From NCBI GenBank assembly GCA_040882505.1, contig JBBEBE010000009.1:248001-312000 (forward strand): a DNA stretch of 64,000 nucleotides, given 5' to 3'. Made by a program: the position numbers and the translations under genes. Source of the stretch: JBBEBE01 sp040882505 (GTDB lineage Bacteria > Bacteroidota > Rhodothermia > Balneolales > Balneolaceae). Under the pieces are notes generated by a model, which saw nothing but the letters and a program-made list of their open reading frames with translations, made no database searches and was not told where the DNA came from. This document shows, one piece after another, positions 42,664-52,862 of this stretch; position 1 is the stretch's first letter, and the number at the start of each line of letters is the position of its first letter.

Positions 42664-43539
42664 ATGAATCGTTCCGAATTTCTCTATGCAGGAAGTCTGT
42701 GGATTGCGACCACCACCCTGCTTCCGTCCATTCACCGACGGATGGACCCCGCCCGATCCTCTGTGCGCCTGGGCATTGTCACCGATCCACACTACGCCGA
42801 ACTCTCGACCTGGACGACACGCCATTACCGGGAGAGTCTTTTCAAACTTTCAGAAGCGGCCCGATTTTTCGATCGTGAGCAGGTTGATGCCCTGTTGGAA
42901 TTGGGGGATCTGGTGAATGGTGCGGAGGAGAACAATGAGAGGCATGCAGAGGTTGCCGAGCAGGCACTCGCCCTCTTTCGGGGGCCTCGCTACCACGTAC
43001 TGGGCAACCATGACCTGGATGCTCTTTCCAAAGAGACGTTTCAATCGATCGTTCGAAATGAGGGTGTTCCACCGATGGACACGTGGTACTCGACCGACAT
43101 CGAGGGCATTCGACTCATTGTCTTGGATGCTTGTTTCAAGGAGGACGGGACCCCTTATAATGCCGGCAATTACCACTGGCAGGATACCTGGATCCCCCGG
43201 AATCAGCTCGACTGGCTACAGAAGGAACTCGACCGGGAGAAGGTCCCGACAATCGTAGCCGTTCATCAGTGCCTGAGTGGAGACGAGGCACACCGCGTAA
43301 AAAATGCAGAGGAGGTTCGTGCCCTCCTCTCGGGGTCCGGTCAGGTACTCGCTGTATTCCAGGGTCACCAGCACCAAGGAGGGCACGAACAGATCGACAA
43401 CATCCACTATGTCACGTTTCAGGCCGTTGTGGAAGGATCGGGAGCATCCGAAAACGCCTACTCCATTGCAGAGATCCGGGCAGACGGCCGCATCGCCATT
43501 ACCGGGTACCGCAGGGCTACGGCCTATGATCTCCGATAA
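42664..43539 (+). CDS. Calcineurin-like metallophosphoesterase
   Basis: A 291-residue protein with the five metallophosphoesterase motifs in order: GIVTDPHY, LLELGDLVNG, LGNHDLD, VAVHQ and FQGHQHQGGHEQ. These hold the two-metal centre that cleaves phosphomono- or diesters. A short hydrophobic N-terminus (8-22) could be a weak signal peptide, so the location is uncertain; the substrate is unknown. AGGCGAG lies a few bases before the ATG. Confidence 0.88.
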   Translation: MNRSEFLYAGSLWIATTTLLPSIHRRMDPARSSVRLGIVTDPHYAELSTWTTRHYRESLFKLSEAARFFDREQVDALLELGDLVNGAEENNERHAEVAEQALALFRGPRYHVLGNHDLDALSKETFQSIVRNEGVPPMDTWYSTDIEGIRLIVLDACFKEDGTPYNAGNYHWQDTWIPRNQLDWLQKELDREKVPTIVAVHQCLSGDEAHRVKNAEEVRALLSGSGQVLAVFQGHQHQGGHEQIDNIHYVTFQAVVEGSGASENAYSIAEIRADGRIAITGYRRATAYDLR

Positions 43540-43670
43540 CAGGAACTCCCGGAGGGGATACCGAGGAGTCGTTCTTCGTCGAATCCCCCCAGGCAGATCT
43601 TGCGAAGAGAGAGAAAAATGGGTATATCCGGGTCGTTCGGACAACCACCCAAGAACCAAATCCTGACATC

Positions 43671-45404
43671 GTGCAAGCAAGCTGGGTCGCAGCTCTCTCA
43701 CTGTTTCTCTTCTTTATCGGATACCGGTACTACTCCCGTTTTCTGGCCGAAAAGATCTTTCAATTGGACCCTTCGGCGGTCACACCGGCTCACACGTACA
43801 AAGACGGAGTCGACTATGTTCCGGCCAACAAGTTCGTTCTCTGGGGACATCACTTCACCTCCATCGCCGGTGCTGCCCCCATCGTCGGACCCGCCATCGC
43901 CGTCTATTGGGGCTGGCTTCCCGCCATGCTTTGGGTTGTCATCGGGACCATCTTTGCTGCAGGTATCCATGATTTCGGTACCATGGTTCTTTCGATCCGA
44001 AACAAAGGGCAGTCCATTGGTACCCTGGCAGACAAATTGGTGGGAAAGCGCGCCAAACTTCTCTTCCTCTTCATTATTCTGATTTTGGTACTGATGGTCA
44101 ATGCGGTGTTCGCATGGGTGATCTCCAATCTGTTTATCACGTTTCCGGCCAGTGTACTCTCCATCTTCGTACAGATTCCGTTGGCAGTCTGGATCGGATT
44201 TCGCGCCTGGCGTGCGACCGGGAACATGATCGTCCCCTCCGTTCTTGCATTGATTGCAATGTACGGGACGGCCATTCTCTCCAGCTACATTCCCGCCATG
44301 CAGATCGATCTGGTTCAATGGTTCGGAGGCGAGGAGAGTATCGTCCTTTTTGGACTCAGCGGCATGGAAATGGCATTCTTCACCTGGATCGTCATCCTGA
44401 TGGTCTATGTCTATTTTGCCTCGACCCTACCGGTCTGGATGCTCTTGCAGCCTCGTGATTTGATCAATGCCTGGCAATTGTTGTTGGGCTTGGGGATCCT
44501 CTATGCCGGTCTATTTGTCTTGAGTCCGGAAATAACGGCTCCACCCACCAATCCGGAATCGACCGACGTAGGCTGGTTCCCGCTTCTTTTCATCACCGTC
44601 GCTTGTGGAGCGATCTCCGGATTTCATGGATTGGTCTCCTCCGGTACGACGGCCAAACAGCTCGACAAAGAGACCGATGCCCGGTTTGTCGGATATCTCG
44701 GGTCGGTTGGCGAGGGCATGCTGGCCTTGATCACCATCGTGGCCATCGTCACATACTTCAACACCACCGGCGAATTTTTAGCGCACTACCACTCCTTCGC
44801 CAATGCCAGCTCCGGTGGTCTGGCCATCTTTGTCGAGGGCGCTGCCGTTCTGGCGGGAGGTGTCGGCATCCCACTTCAGGCCGCTCAAACGATTATCGCC
44901 GTCATTGTGATTAGTTTCGCAGCCACAACGCTGGATACATCGGTGCGGCTCATGCGATATATCCTCAACGAGTTGGGGGAAACGTACCACATCCGCCCGT
45001 TGACTCGTCTGCACATCTCGACCATTGTGGCCGTAGGAAGCAGCACCCTGTTGGTTCTTCTTCCCGAAGGACCACACGGCTTCGGTTCCGGCGGGTACAT
45101 CCTGTGGCCCCTTTTTGGTACCTCCAACCAGCTATTGGCTGGTATCAGTCTGCTTCTCCTGACCATCTGGCTCAAACGAAACGGACGTCCGATCATCTAC
45201 TCGCTGGTACCCATGGTGTTTGTTCTGGCCATGACCCTCTGGGCCATGGGAAGCCAGGTCATCTTCGACTGGTCCGGACTCGGGAAACATGACATGGATC
45301 TGTTGCTCTTCACCTTTGGCTCCATCATTCTCGGCTTTACGCTCTGGATCGTTCTGGAAGCCGTCCGGTTGGTTCGAAATCCTGAAAACAGCTCTGAATC
45401 GTAA
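43671..45404 (+). CDS. cstA: Carbon starvation protein CstA, peptide/pyruvate transporter family
   Basis: A 577-residue inner-membrane protein with about 16 helices. The opening GYRYYSRFLAEKIFQLD, YVPANKFVLWGHHFTSIAGAAPIVGPA and GIHDFGTMVLSIRNKGQSIG are the CstA signature; DTSVRLMRYIL and LWPLFGTSNQLLA mark the C-terminal half. CstA/YjiY members take up pyruvate or peptides. GTG 43671 is the only suitable start. It ends 6 bp from the opposing peptidase gene. Confidence 0.95.
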   Translation: MQASWVAALSLFLFFIGYRYYSRFLAEKIFQLDPSAVTPAHTYKDGVDYVPANKFVLWGHHFTSIAGAAPIVGPAIAVYWGWLPAMLWVVIGTIFAAGIHDFGTMVLSIRNKGQSIGTLADKLVGKRAKLLFLFIILILVLMVNAVFAWVISNLFITFPASVLSIFVQIPLAVWIGFRAWRATGNMIVPSVLALIAMYGTAILSSYIPAMQIDLVQWFGGEESIVLFGLSGMEMAFFTWIVILMVYVYFASTLPVWMLLQPRDLINAWQLLLGLGILYAGLFVLSPEITAPPTNPESTDVGWFPLLFITVACGAISGFHGLVSSGTTAKQLDKETDARFVGYLGSVGEGMLALITIVAIVTYFNTTGEFLAHYHSFANASSGGLAIFVEGAAVLAGGVGIPLQAAQTIIAVIVISFAATTLDTSVRLMRYILNELGETYHIRPLTRLHISTIVAVGSSTLLVLLPEGPHGFGSGGYILWPLFGTSNQLLAGISLLLLTIWLKRNGRPIIYSLVPMVFVLAMTLWAMGSQVIFDWSGLGKHDMDLLLFTFGSIILGFTLWIVLEAVRLVRNPENSSES

Positions 45405-45410
45405 CCCGGC

Positions 45411-47816
45411 TTACGGCTCCATGATCCCCCTGCCGAGAAGATGCCGGGCAAAATAGTCCCAGGTAAGCTGAAGGTTGTACGGTTCATTTACATAGGCGTG
45501 ATCCCGGTCGGGAAAGACCATCAGATCGAACCGTCGTCCCTGCGCCATGAGTCGGTCGATCAATTGCCAACTCATGACCGGATGGACGTTGGTGTCTGCC
45601 GTTCCATAGGTAAGAAGCAGTTTCCCCTTCAACCGATGGGCCAAGCGGTGAATCTCTTGGTTGCGATAGCTCATTCCCTCGCGTAGAGGAACTCCTTGAT
45701 ATTTCTCGCCCCAATAATCCGTGTAGAGTGCATTATCCAGATTCCCCGCACCGGCCACGCCCACATGAAATACCTCCGGGTAGCGCAGCATCGCCGCCAC
45801 CGTTGCATACCCGCCACCGGAATGGCCATAGATTCCCACTCGATCCAGATCGATCCAGTCGTGTCTTTCGGCCAGCTGCTGCAGAGCGACCACCTGATCC
45901 TCCAACCCGTTGTCGGAGAGATTGCCATGCCACCACGTATGAAACCGGGCAGAACGAAAAGGAGTGCCAAATGCATCGAGCTGCATCACCACAAATCCGA
46001 GTTGAGACAATGCATGTGCCTGCCCGCGCCGGTAGGTCGAGAACGATCGGGCACCCACACTGCCGGTTTGCGGTCCGGGATAGATGGAAACAACGACCGG
46101 ATACCGTCTGGAGGGGTCAAAATCTGCCGGCAGAAAGAGAAGCCCGTACAGATCGGTCTCCCCATCCCTCGCTTTGACCGTAAAGGGGCGAGGCGGTTCA
46201 AATCCGACGGCCTCCAATCCGCCAATCCAGGCTTCTTCGAGCAGATGAACCTGCCCACTCTCCAGATCCATCCACTCGGCAACCGGATATTGATCCGGTC
46301 GAGAACGATTGATCACTGCCATGGACCCGTCCGGTGAGAGCGTCACCTGATGATGGTCATCCCCGGGAGTGAGACGTACAATCTCGTCACGATTCAGATC
46401 CAGTCGATAGAGCTGCTCGAAATAGGGATCCACCCCCGGCTCCCGTCCCATGGCGGTGAAGTGCAGAACCCCCTCTTCCCGATTCCAGTCGAGCAGATCA
46501 ATCACATTCCACTCCCCCGACGTGACCTGCCGCTTGAGCTCCCCACTCTCCAGGTCATACAGATAGAGATGTCCCCACCCGTCGCGCCTGGAATACCAGA
46601 GCAGCTCCCGACCCTCGTGATCCACGCGCCAGTTCGGCTCGGCTCGTGCTTTCAGATTGCTCTCGAAATAGGGATCCAGTGTCTCCCGGAATCGGACACG
46701 GGACGATCCGGATTCGGCATCGATCTCGACCAACGTGGCCGTCCGGTAGTCCCGGGAGATCTCGACCCGGTAGAGCGTCGAACTGTCCCGGCTCCACTGT
46801 GTATCGACCCAAGCCCCGTCCCGAATCAGACCACAGCAGTTGGATGCACGCATCCAGGTCGGTTCGCGCTCCACCGATATCACCATCTGTCGATCCAGAT
46901 CCACAATCACCGTCTCCAGTTTTGGCAAAAGAGAATCTCCCGGCATCGCATACGGACGTGACTCGACAACCGGTCGTCCCCCGGCCATCCGTAAAACGGA
47001 CAGTGCCCCGACACCCCGTTCGTCCAGTTGATAGGTCGCCACCTTCCTTGAGTCGGGTGACCATCGAACCACCGGCCGATCCGACCGTCGCCAGCCCTGC
47101 GAGTCGAGCGCATATGCATACCTCTCCACACCGTCAACAGTCAACGGCACCGTCTGACGCGTCTCCCGATTCCAGAGGTGGAGATTGTGATCCCTGGACA
47201 GCAAGTAATTTCGGCGATTGGGAGAGGCGACCGAGTTTTCCGGGGGACGCACTCGCTCGACCGGATCTTCACACACCCAGCTGGTTCGATCACACGACCA
47301 ATAGTGATTCTTGTAGATAAACGAGAGTCGCTCCCCATCCCGGCTGTACCGAAATGTTCGAAACGGCACCTCCCCGTTTGGCGGAGGTGTTCCCGCTTTC
47401 CGGGTGATCGCATCGACCAACTGTTGATGATCAAACGCGGGGCGGATCTCTCCTCCTTCTGATCCGTCCACATAGCGAAACCGAACCCCCTCCGGAGTCC
47501 GGACCCGATACCAAAACACATTCCCGGACAGCCAGTCGGGTTGAACCGGCGCTTGGTAGAGCTGTTCCTGCAGGTTCCAGGAGAGATACGAAACCGCTCG
47601 CTCCAACCGCAGATCCATCTCCTCCTGCGTGGGCACCTCCGGTTCGGCTTGCTCAGAATTCACCGGTTCACCCAAGGACCCTGTAGACGAACAAGATGAG
47701 AGCAGAAGCAGCATGATCCAGACTGAAATCCATCTCGCATACCTCCCTCGACCCGATTGGCAGACCCCTCGAGCGTCGCGGACATCCCCCGATTTTTTGT
47801 TTCCATTCTTTATCAT
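45411..47816 (-). CDS. S9-family prolyl oligopeptidase (dipeptidyl peptidase IV-like), lipoprotein
   Basis: An 801-residue exported serine peptidase. The leader ends in LLLSSC, a lipoprotein signal. A beta-propeller (about 60-560) is followed by an alpha/beta-hydrolase domain with the triad Ser666 (GHSGGGY), Asp741 (TADTN) and His773 (DRDHAY). The EREPTW motif near residue 315 resembles the DPP IV Glu region that binds peptide N-termini, so it probably removes dipeptides from peptides in the periplasm. ATG 47816 is used instead of the long frame from 48008, which would read back into the divergent promoter region. Confidence 0.92.
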   Translation of the reverse strand: MIKNGNKKSGDVRDARGVCQSGRGRYARWISVWIMLLLLSSCSSTGSLGEPVNSEQAEPEVPTQEEMDLRLERAVSYLSWNLQEQLYQAPVQPDWLSGNVFWYRVRTPEGVRFRYVDGSEGGEIRPAFDHQQLVDAITRKAGTPPPNGEVPFRTFRYSRDGERLSFIYKNHYWSCDRTSWVCEDPVERVRPPENSVASPNRRNYLLSRDHNLHLWNRETRQTVPLTVDGVERYAYALDSQGWRRSDRPVVRWSPDSRKVATYQLDERGVGALSVLRMAGGRPVVESRPYAMPGDSLLPKLETVIVDLDRQMVISVEREPTWMRASNCCGLIRDGAWVDTQWSRDSSTLYRVEISRDYRTATLVEIDAESGSSRVRFRETLDPYFESNLKARAEPNWRVDHEGRELLWYSRRDGWGHLYLYDLESGELKRQVTSGEWNVIDLLDWNREEGVLHFTAMGREPGVDPYFEQLYRLDLNRDEIVRLTPGDDHHQVTLSPDGSMAVINRSRPDQYPVAEWMDLESGQVHLLEEAWIGGLEAVGFEPPRPFTVKARDGETDLYGLLFLPADFDPSRRYPVVVSIYPGPQTGSVGARSFSTYRRGQAHALSQLGFVVMQLDAFGTPFRSARFHTWWHGNLSDNGLEDQVVALQQLAERHDWIDLDRVGIYGHSGGGYATVAAMLRYPEVFHVGVAGAGNLDNALYTDYWGEKYQGVPLREGMSYRNQEIHRLAHRLKGKLLLTYGTADTNVHPVMSWQLIDRLMAQGRRFDLMVFPDRDHAYVNEPYNLQLTWDYFARHLLGRGIMEP

Positions 47817-47940
47817 GCCATGTCTCCGTCTCCGACCGGAAGCCGTGTTCTCCTGTATACGTTTAAAGAGAGACAAATAAACCGTAGATTTGCTGTTTGT
47901 CAACGAGAATCGATAGAGAGTGCCCTTCAAGTCTCCCAAC

Positions 47941-49647
47941 ATGCGGATGGACACCCCGTTACACCTCTGTTTCCCATCCGAATGCCGGACCGTGCACAGA
48001 CTCGTCATTGGATGGATGTTGGTTCTCCTGCCGGTCGTCCTCCAGAGTCGACCGCTACAGGACCCGCCGATTGAACACCCGTCGCTTCAACCACAATATC
48101 TGCTCATTCATGTGGACGGGATCTCGGCCGACCATCTTCGAGAGGAGTGGCAAGAGGGACGACTCCCGCACCTGAAGGCCCAATTCGGGGAAGCCGGCTG
48201 GATTCCGGATGCGATCACCTATCTGCCGAGCAAAACACCGATGGTCGTTTCCAGCGTCCGGAAATCAACCCCAATACAGGAGAGCCCCCTGGTCAGTTGG
48301 GCAGGGGCTGATCGACTGACCGGACAACCGTTTACCGGTATTGATACGTTTCGGGAGATGATCCGCAGTAAATCGCGACTCGGCATGGCGAATCTGCTCT
48401 ATGGCATCCCGTCTCTCTCCTGGCTAAACATCGTTGCCACCCGGAATCTGCCCGATTTTGTGAGCCAGTACCCGACACTGGAATACTACTGGTACCCGAT
48501 CGATACGATCGGTCACTTCTATGGAGAAGAGACCTATCTGGAGAAGATCCACGAGTTTGATCGCCACATCGGTTCCATGCTTGAGAAGATTAATCCGACA
48601 ATCAACGTGATTCTCTACTCTGATCACGGAATGGCCTTTGGCCGGGGATTACAAACCGATGAACAGATTCGCGAACGGTTCGGAGAAGACGTCCGAACCG
48701 CCTCCTACCCCAACATCTACCTGAGTGAACCGGACGATCCGGCCCACCGGGGGGAGATGGCGCGGAGGATCGTCTCGGAGACCGATATCGATTTTGTCTT
48801 CTATCTGCAGAGCGAAGGCCGAGTGGTGGGCATTCATGATCACGGGGAGATGGTCATCATCGAAGCACCGGGCGGTCATCGGTATCGCTACGGTGTGATG
48901 GGGCAAGATCCACTCGGGTTCACTCAAGCAGGGTACCAAGGAGAACTTTGGAGTGACGAAGAGTGGCTCGAGTTCAGTTACGATCTGGACTATCCCGCTG
49001 CCCCGTCACAAATTTTTCATCTACTCGAGAACAGTAGCGCAGGAGATCTGGTCACCTTCCTGGAAGCAGGCCGGTTCAACCAGACCGACTACAGTGCCGA
49101 GGGGAATCATGGCGGATTCACGCGTCAGGAGGCTTCCATCCCGATCTTTTTTCGCGGGCCGGATCTAACCATGCTGGAGGGAAGAGAGACGATTGCACTG
49201 AACAATTTAATGAAAGAGATCGGCTCTCCTGATTTTGACCGAACACCTCGACGGGATCGGCACCATCTCTACGGATCCCACCATTTGAGACAAGACGAAC
49301 AGCGACTGGGTCTCACTCTGTCGCTGCACTATCGCTGGCAGCTGGGCGGCGAACTCCACCTTCATCGCGACAACTTGGATGATCGATACAACACGTGGAT
49401 TGCCGGCGACATCTTCCGAAGCTACATTGCGCGGGTCTGGGTGGGGATGGGCCTGCAGGGAGAAATGTCCGGAAAAACGAGTGGAGAGTTCCATCTCATC
49501 CATGAACTTCGGTATCGGCGCTGGCATTTCCAGAGCCACTTTCGAACGCACTCCGGGAATCGATACCGGCTGATCTTCGACGTCGCTCCGGCGATCGGAA
49601 TAGAATGGATCAATTTTCGGGAACTGGGCCTTCGTCTCCGCATCTAA
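47941..49647 (+). CDS. Type I phosphodiesterase (alkaline phosphatase superfamily) with beta-rich tail
   Basis: A 568-residue exported protein. After a hydrophobic leader, an alkaline-phosphatase-superfamily domain carries a full metal/nucleophile set: Asp59 (HVDGIS), Thr99 (PSKTP, nucleophile), Asp188/His192 (DTIGH), Asp228/His229 (SDHGM) and His390 (GNHGG). This is the nucleotide pyrophosphatase/phosphodiesterase pattern. From about 445 to the end the sequence becomes short alternating aromatic/polar strands (LGLTLSLHYRW, YIARVWVGMGLQGEM, YRRWHFQSHFRT), like an outer-membrane barrel or surface domain, an unusual addition. The start (ATG 47941, or GTG 47920) is uncertain. The stop overlaps the opposing kinase gene by 4 bp. 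Confidence 0.85.
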   Translation: MRMDTPLHLCFPSECRTVHRLVIGWMLVLLPVVLQSRPLQDPPIEHPSLQPQYLLIHVDGISADHLREEWQEGRLPHLKAQFGEAGWIPDAITYLPSKTPMVVSSVRKSTPIQESPLVSWAGADRLTGQPFTGIDTFREMIRSKSRLGMANLLYGIPSLSWLNIVATRNLPDFVSQYPTLEYYWYPIDTIGHFYGEETYLEKIHEFDRHIGSMLEKINPTINVILYSDHGMAFGRGLQTDEQIRERFGEDVRTASYPNIYLSEPDDPAHRGEMARRIVSETDIDFVFYLQSEGRVVGIHDHGEMVIIEAPGGHRYRYGVMGQDPLGFTQAGYQGELWSDEEWLEFSYDLDYPAAPSQIFHLLENSSAGDLVTFLEAGRFNQTDYSAEGNHGGFTRQEASIPIFFRGPDLTMLEGRETIALNNLMKEIGSPDFDRTPRRDRHHLYGSHHLRQDEQRLGLTLSLHYRWQLGGELHLHRDNLDDRYNTWIAGDIFRSYIARVWVGMGLQGEMSGKTSGEFHLIHELRYRRWHFQSHFRTHSGNRYRLIFDVAPAIGIEWINFRELGLRLRI

Positions 49648-51797
49648 CGGGCGGAACCGGAGGAGTCTGTGGAGCGCAAACCGGACGCTGATCCATTCTC
49701 CGGGAACCGAATCCAGAAATCCGTCCCCTTTCCGGGAACGGATTCAAATTCGATGACCATTCCCTGCTTTTGTGCCAACTCTTGACTGATGACCAACCCC
49801 AGTCCGGTACCTGCTTCGTTTTCTGTCCCGCGCCGGCCATTTCCCGGATTGGAAAAGAGTTCCGATTGCACCTTTTCGGGGATGCCGACCCCGTTGTCCT
49901 TGACAAGAAGTCGCGGATTTTGTGAATCCTCTGCATCCAGTGTCAAACAGACCTTTTGTCCGGCATCACTGAACTTGATCGCATTGGAGACCAGGTTTTG
50001 CAAAACCACCCGGAGCATCTGCCGATCGGCGACCACTTCAAAAGATGCCGGCACCGATGACTCCAATCGAATCTCTTTCTCTCTTGCTTGTGGCGTCATC
50101 GAATCCAGTACTTCGGAAACCAGAGGACTGACAACCACACGAGAGAGAGTTGGTTCAATTCCCTCGAGTTGACTCTTTGCCCAGTTCAGGTACTCCTGGA
50201 GCATGGTCAGACTTCGGTTCAACTGACCATCCACCTGTTGCAGCAGCTCCTCCCGCTGCTCTGGCTGCAGCTCCTCTTCCCGAATGAGCCAGACCAGTGC
50301 CTGAAGCTGCGTCACCGGGGTACGCAGATCGTGAGCCAGAATCGATATGAGCTTGTCTTTGGTTTCGTTGAGCCCGGTGAGTTGATCCCGCTGTGCGGCA
50401 ACCTCCCGGTTCAACTCTTCAAGCTCCTTCTGCCGTTTCCCGAGAAGACGATTCATCTCTTTCTGACGACGAACACTCCGGTAAAGAACTCCGAGAATCA
50501 TGGCGGAAAGCAGCAGAAAACCGACGACGAACCAAATCCACTGTCGTTGCCGTGCGACGCGCTCCTCCAACAGTTGATTGACCCGTTTTTGATCCTCCAC
50601 GTTGAGTAGAACCTGGTACCTCGATAGAGCCTCTTCTTGATTCAATGAACGTAGTGAATCGCTCAAGTTGAGTAACGAATCTGCCCAAGCAATCGCCAGG
50701 TCGGGGGGTCCCCCATCCCGATACACTTCCCACAATCCACGAATGGGCCCCTCCTCCAATGCCGGGGATCCGGACTGCCGGGCGACCTGCAACGCTTGCT
50801 GAAAGTGAAAAGCAGCCTGTTCAAACATTCCCTGTTCGTGCGCCCAGCGACCCAGACCGTTATGATTGTAGTATGCTCCCTGAGCGATTCGATTCTCCAT
50901 GCTCATCTCAAGTGACTGCATGAAGGACTCCTCGGCTGATTCATAGGATTCCAGATCCAATTGAACCATCCCCCGATTGTAGAGCACCTGAATGGGTCGG
51001 ATTCGATTCTCCGGACCCGCGAGCAAAATGGACTCTTCAAAAGCGTTGAGCGCTTCCTGCAATCGCCCTGTGTCCTTGTAGACAAGCCCCAAATTCAACA
51101 ACGCTCTGGATTGCCCCCTCGAATCGTCCATATCCCGAGAGACCTCCAGCGATCGAGTCAGATACTCTTGTGCCATATCGTAGGCCTCTTCTCCCCGATA
51201 GAGTTCTCCGATATTGTTCAATATGATCGACTCCGTCTCCCGGTCCCCAAGCGATTGCATGACCTCCAAACTTGTCAGATAACGGCTCAAGGCAGCTTCC
51301 ACATCCCCCAGATCCTTGTAGACTGCCCCCATATTCTGCTGTACACCGGCGATATAACGATCCTCGTCGAGCTGTTCCACACGATCGAGGACCTGCTGGT
51401 AGAGGGTGAGGGCCCGTTCATAGTTCCCCTGTACCGTGTGCGCATTGGCCAAGACATTCACCAATACATATCCACGCTCTCGCTGGAGCCACATCTCTGC
51501 TTCGTTGTCCAGATCCTCGATCACCTCCTGATAACGCCCCATATCCTCATACGTGGAGTAGCGTCGATCCAGGAGTTCAATCTCCAGCTCCTGATCTCCC
51601 TGTTCACGCGCATATTCAAGAAGCTCCGGAATCCGCTCCAATCCCTGTACCCGCTCTTGAAGCGACTCTTCTTGTCGGAATTGCTCCAACCAGGCTTCCG
51701 GGTCGCTGGCAGTCTCCTGTGCCCGGACCTGAAACGGGAAAAGAAGGGCCATTACCATGCATCCCAACAAATGGATCAAGAGTGAGCTTCTCTGCAT
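49644..51797 (-). CDS. TPR-containing sensor histidine kinase
   Basis: A 717-residue two-component sensor. It has a signal peptide (1-26), a periplasmic TPR domain (about 100-390, for example NMGAVYKDLGDVEAALSRYL), a membrane helix (about 410-432), a coiled coil, then DHp with the phospho-acceptor His489 (ILAHDLRTP) and an ATP-binding domain (LVSNAIKFSDAG, KDNGVGIPE, GTGLGLVIS). The layout is common in Bacteroidota. No response regulator gene lies nearby. It is 12 bp downstream of the secreted protein gene at 51810-52661 and is probably in its operon. Confidence 0.95.
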   Translation of the reverse strand: MQRSSLLIHLLGCMVMALLFPFQVRAQETASDPEAWLEQFRQEESLQERVQGLERIPELLEYAREQGDQELEIELLDRRYSTYEDMGRYQEVIEDLDNEAEMWLQRERGYVLVNVLANAHTVQGNYERALTLYQQVLDRVEQLDEDRYIAGVQQNMGAVYKDLGDVEAALSRYLTSLEVMQSLGDRETESIILNNIGELYRGEEAYDMAQEYLTRSLEVSRDMDDSRGQSRALLNLGLVYKDTGRLQEALNAFEESILLAGPENRIRPIQVLYNRGMVQLDLESYESAEESFMQSLEMSMENRIAQGAYYNHNGLGRWAHEQGMFEQAAFHFQQALQVARQSGSPALEEGPIRGLWEVYRDGGPPDLAIAWADSLLNLSDSLRSLNQEEALSRYQVLLNVEDQKRVNQLLEERVARQRQWIWFVVGFLLLSAMILGVLYRSVRRQKEMNRLLGKRQKELEELNREVAAQRDQLTGLNETKDKLISILAHDLRTPVTQLQALVWLIREEELQPEQREELLQQVDGQLNRSLTMLQEYLNWAKSQLEGIEPTLSRVVVSPLVSEVLDSMTPQAREKEIRLESSVPASFEVVADRQMLRVVLQNLVSNAIKFSDAGQKVCLTLDAEDSQNPRLLVKDNGVGIPEKVQSELFSNPGNGRRGTENEAGTGLGLVISQELAQKQGMVIEFESVPGKGTDFWIRFPENGSASGLRSTDSSGSAR

Positions 51798-51809
51798 TTT
51801 CGGCGTCCC

Positions 51810-52661
51810 TTACTGCACCTGAACGTCTTGAACACGCATGACCGCTCGTCCGGCCTCTTCCAAATTGAGCAGACCCTCGAACTGTTTCATCTGTGGCATG
51901 ATCTGCTCTTCAATCATTTGACGTTGGGCTTCCGGCATCTGTTCCAGTTGACGCTCCATCTCTTCCATGGCCCGTCTGGCTTCGGCCATCTGTTCTTCGG
52001 AAATCATCTGATCAAGACCCTGCAGTTCGAACTCCATGGCCCAAGGAACGGGGAATCCGGCATGTTCCCGGTAGTCCGACAGTCGAAAGTGTACCGTAAT
52101 CTGCTCTCCATCTTCTCCGACTTGTCGAAAAGTGACGGCTCGGACCAGTTTATCGGCAGCATCCACAAAGATCTCGGCAGATTCCAGCTCGAAGTCACCG
52201 GCAACCTCCTCATCCACCACGGCATCACTCGGGTTCAGCCCGGCCAAAAACTCGGTATCTTCAACAAGAATTCGATACCCGTTCAATCCGTCAAGTGCCT
52301 CTTCCGAAATGGATGTCGCGTTTCGAATGATCGAAGGCAGGACATCGTCATACATCCCCTCAAAAAGCCCTTCAAACTCCCCCTCGGAATCAACTTGACG
52401 CAAAGTCGGTCGGCCATCCACTTCCACCTTCTCCAATATGGCGGTCGATTCCATTCCCTGAAACATTCCCTCATCCATTGTGGAGGTAATCTCCAGCCGT
52501 TCCACACCGGAAAGCCGATCCTGATAGAGCTCTTCGATTTCCAGTGCGAGTGACTCCCGATCGATCTGGGCATCAACTGTTGCTGTTCCGACGAACAATA
52601 TGGCGATTCCCAAAAAAAGGGTGATCCGTATCTGACGAGTGTGACGATTGATGAATTTCAT
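51810..52661 (-). CDS. Exported protein, LolA/outer-membrane-lipoprotein-sorting-like fold
   Basis: A 283-residue secreted protein: signal peptide 1-31 ending at VDAQ, then a beta-rich domain with phrases such as FVDAADKLVRAVTFRQV and VHFRLSDYREHAGFPVPW. This is the pattern of LolA/LolB-type or DUF4292-like proteins that handle lipids or lipoproteins. The C-terminus is a Glu/Gln/Met-rich amphipathic helix (about 220-255), unusual for the fold. GGAGGAG stands five bases before ATG 52661, which replaces a longer frame. It sits directly before the TPR histidine kinase gene. I recognise the fold class only. Confidence 0.75.
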   Translation of the reverse strand: MKFINRHTRQIRITLFLGIAILFVGTATVDAQIDRESLALEIEELYQDRLSGVERLEITSTMDEGMFQGMESTAILEKVEVDGRPTLRQVDSEGEFEGLFEGMYDDVLPSIIRNATSISEEALDGLNGYRILVEDTEFLAGLNPSDAVVDEEVAGDFELESAEIFVDAADKLVRAVTFRQVGEDGEQITVHFRLSDYREHAGFPVPWAMEFELQGLDQMISEEQMAEARRAMEEMERQLEQMPEAQRQMIEEQIMPQMKQFEGLLNLEEAGRAVMRVQDVQVQ

Positions 52662-52862
52662 AGACTCCTCCATTATTGGAATGGCAATCCGGGGAGACGT
52701 ACCCCTGATTGCGCATTGAATATACATACCAGACAACCGTTTGTGTTCTATTGACAGAAACCAAGATAGAGACTGGGATAGACTTCTGGCAATCGGATTT
52801 GGAAGATGGATGGAATGGATCTCGACAGTGTGGACAAGGATTGGTATCTTTGGCTTCTTTTC

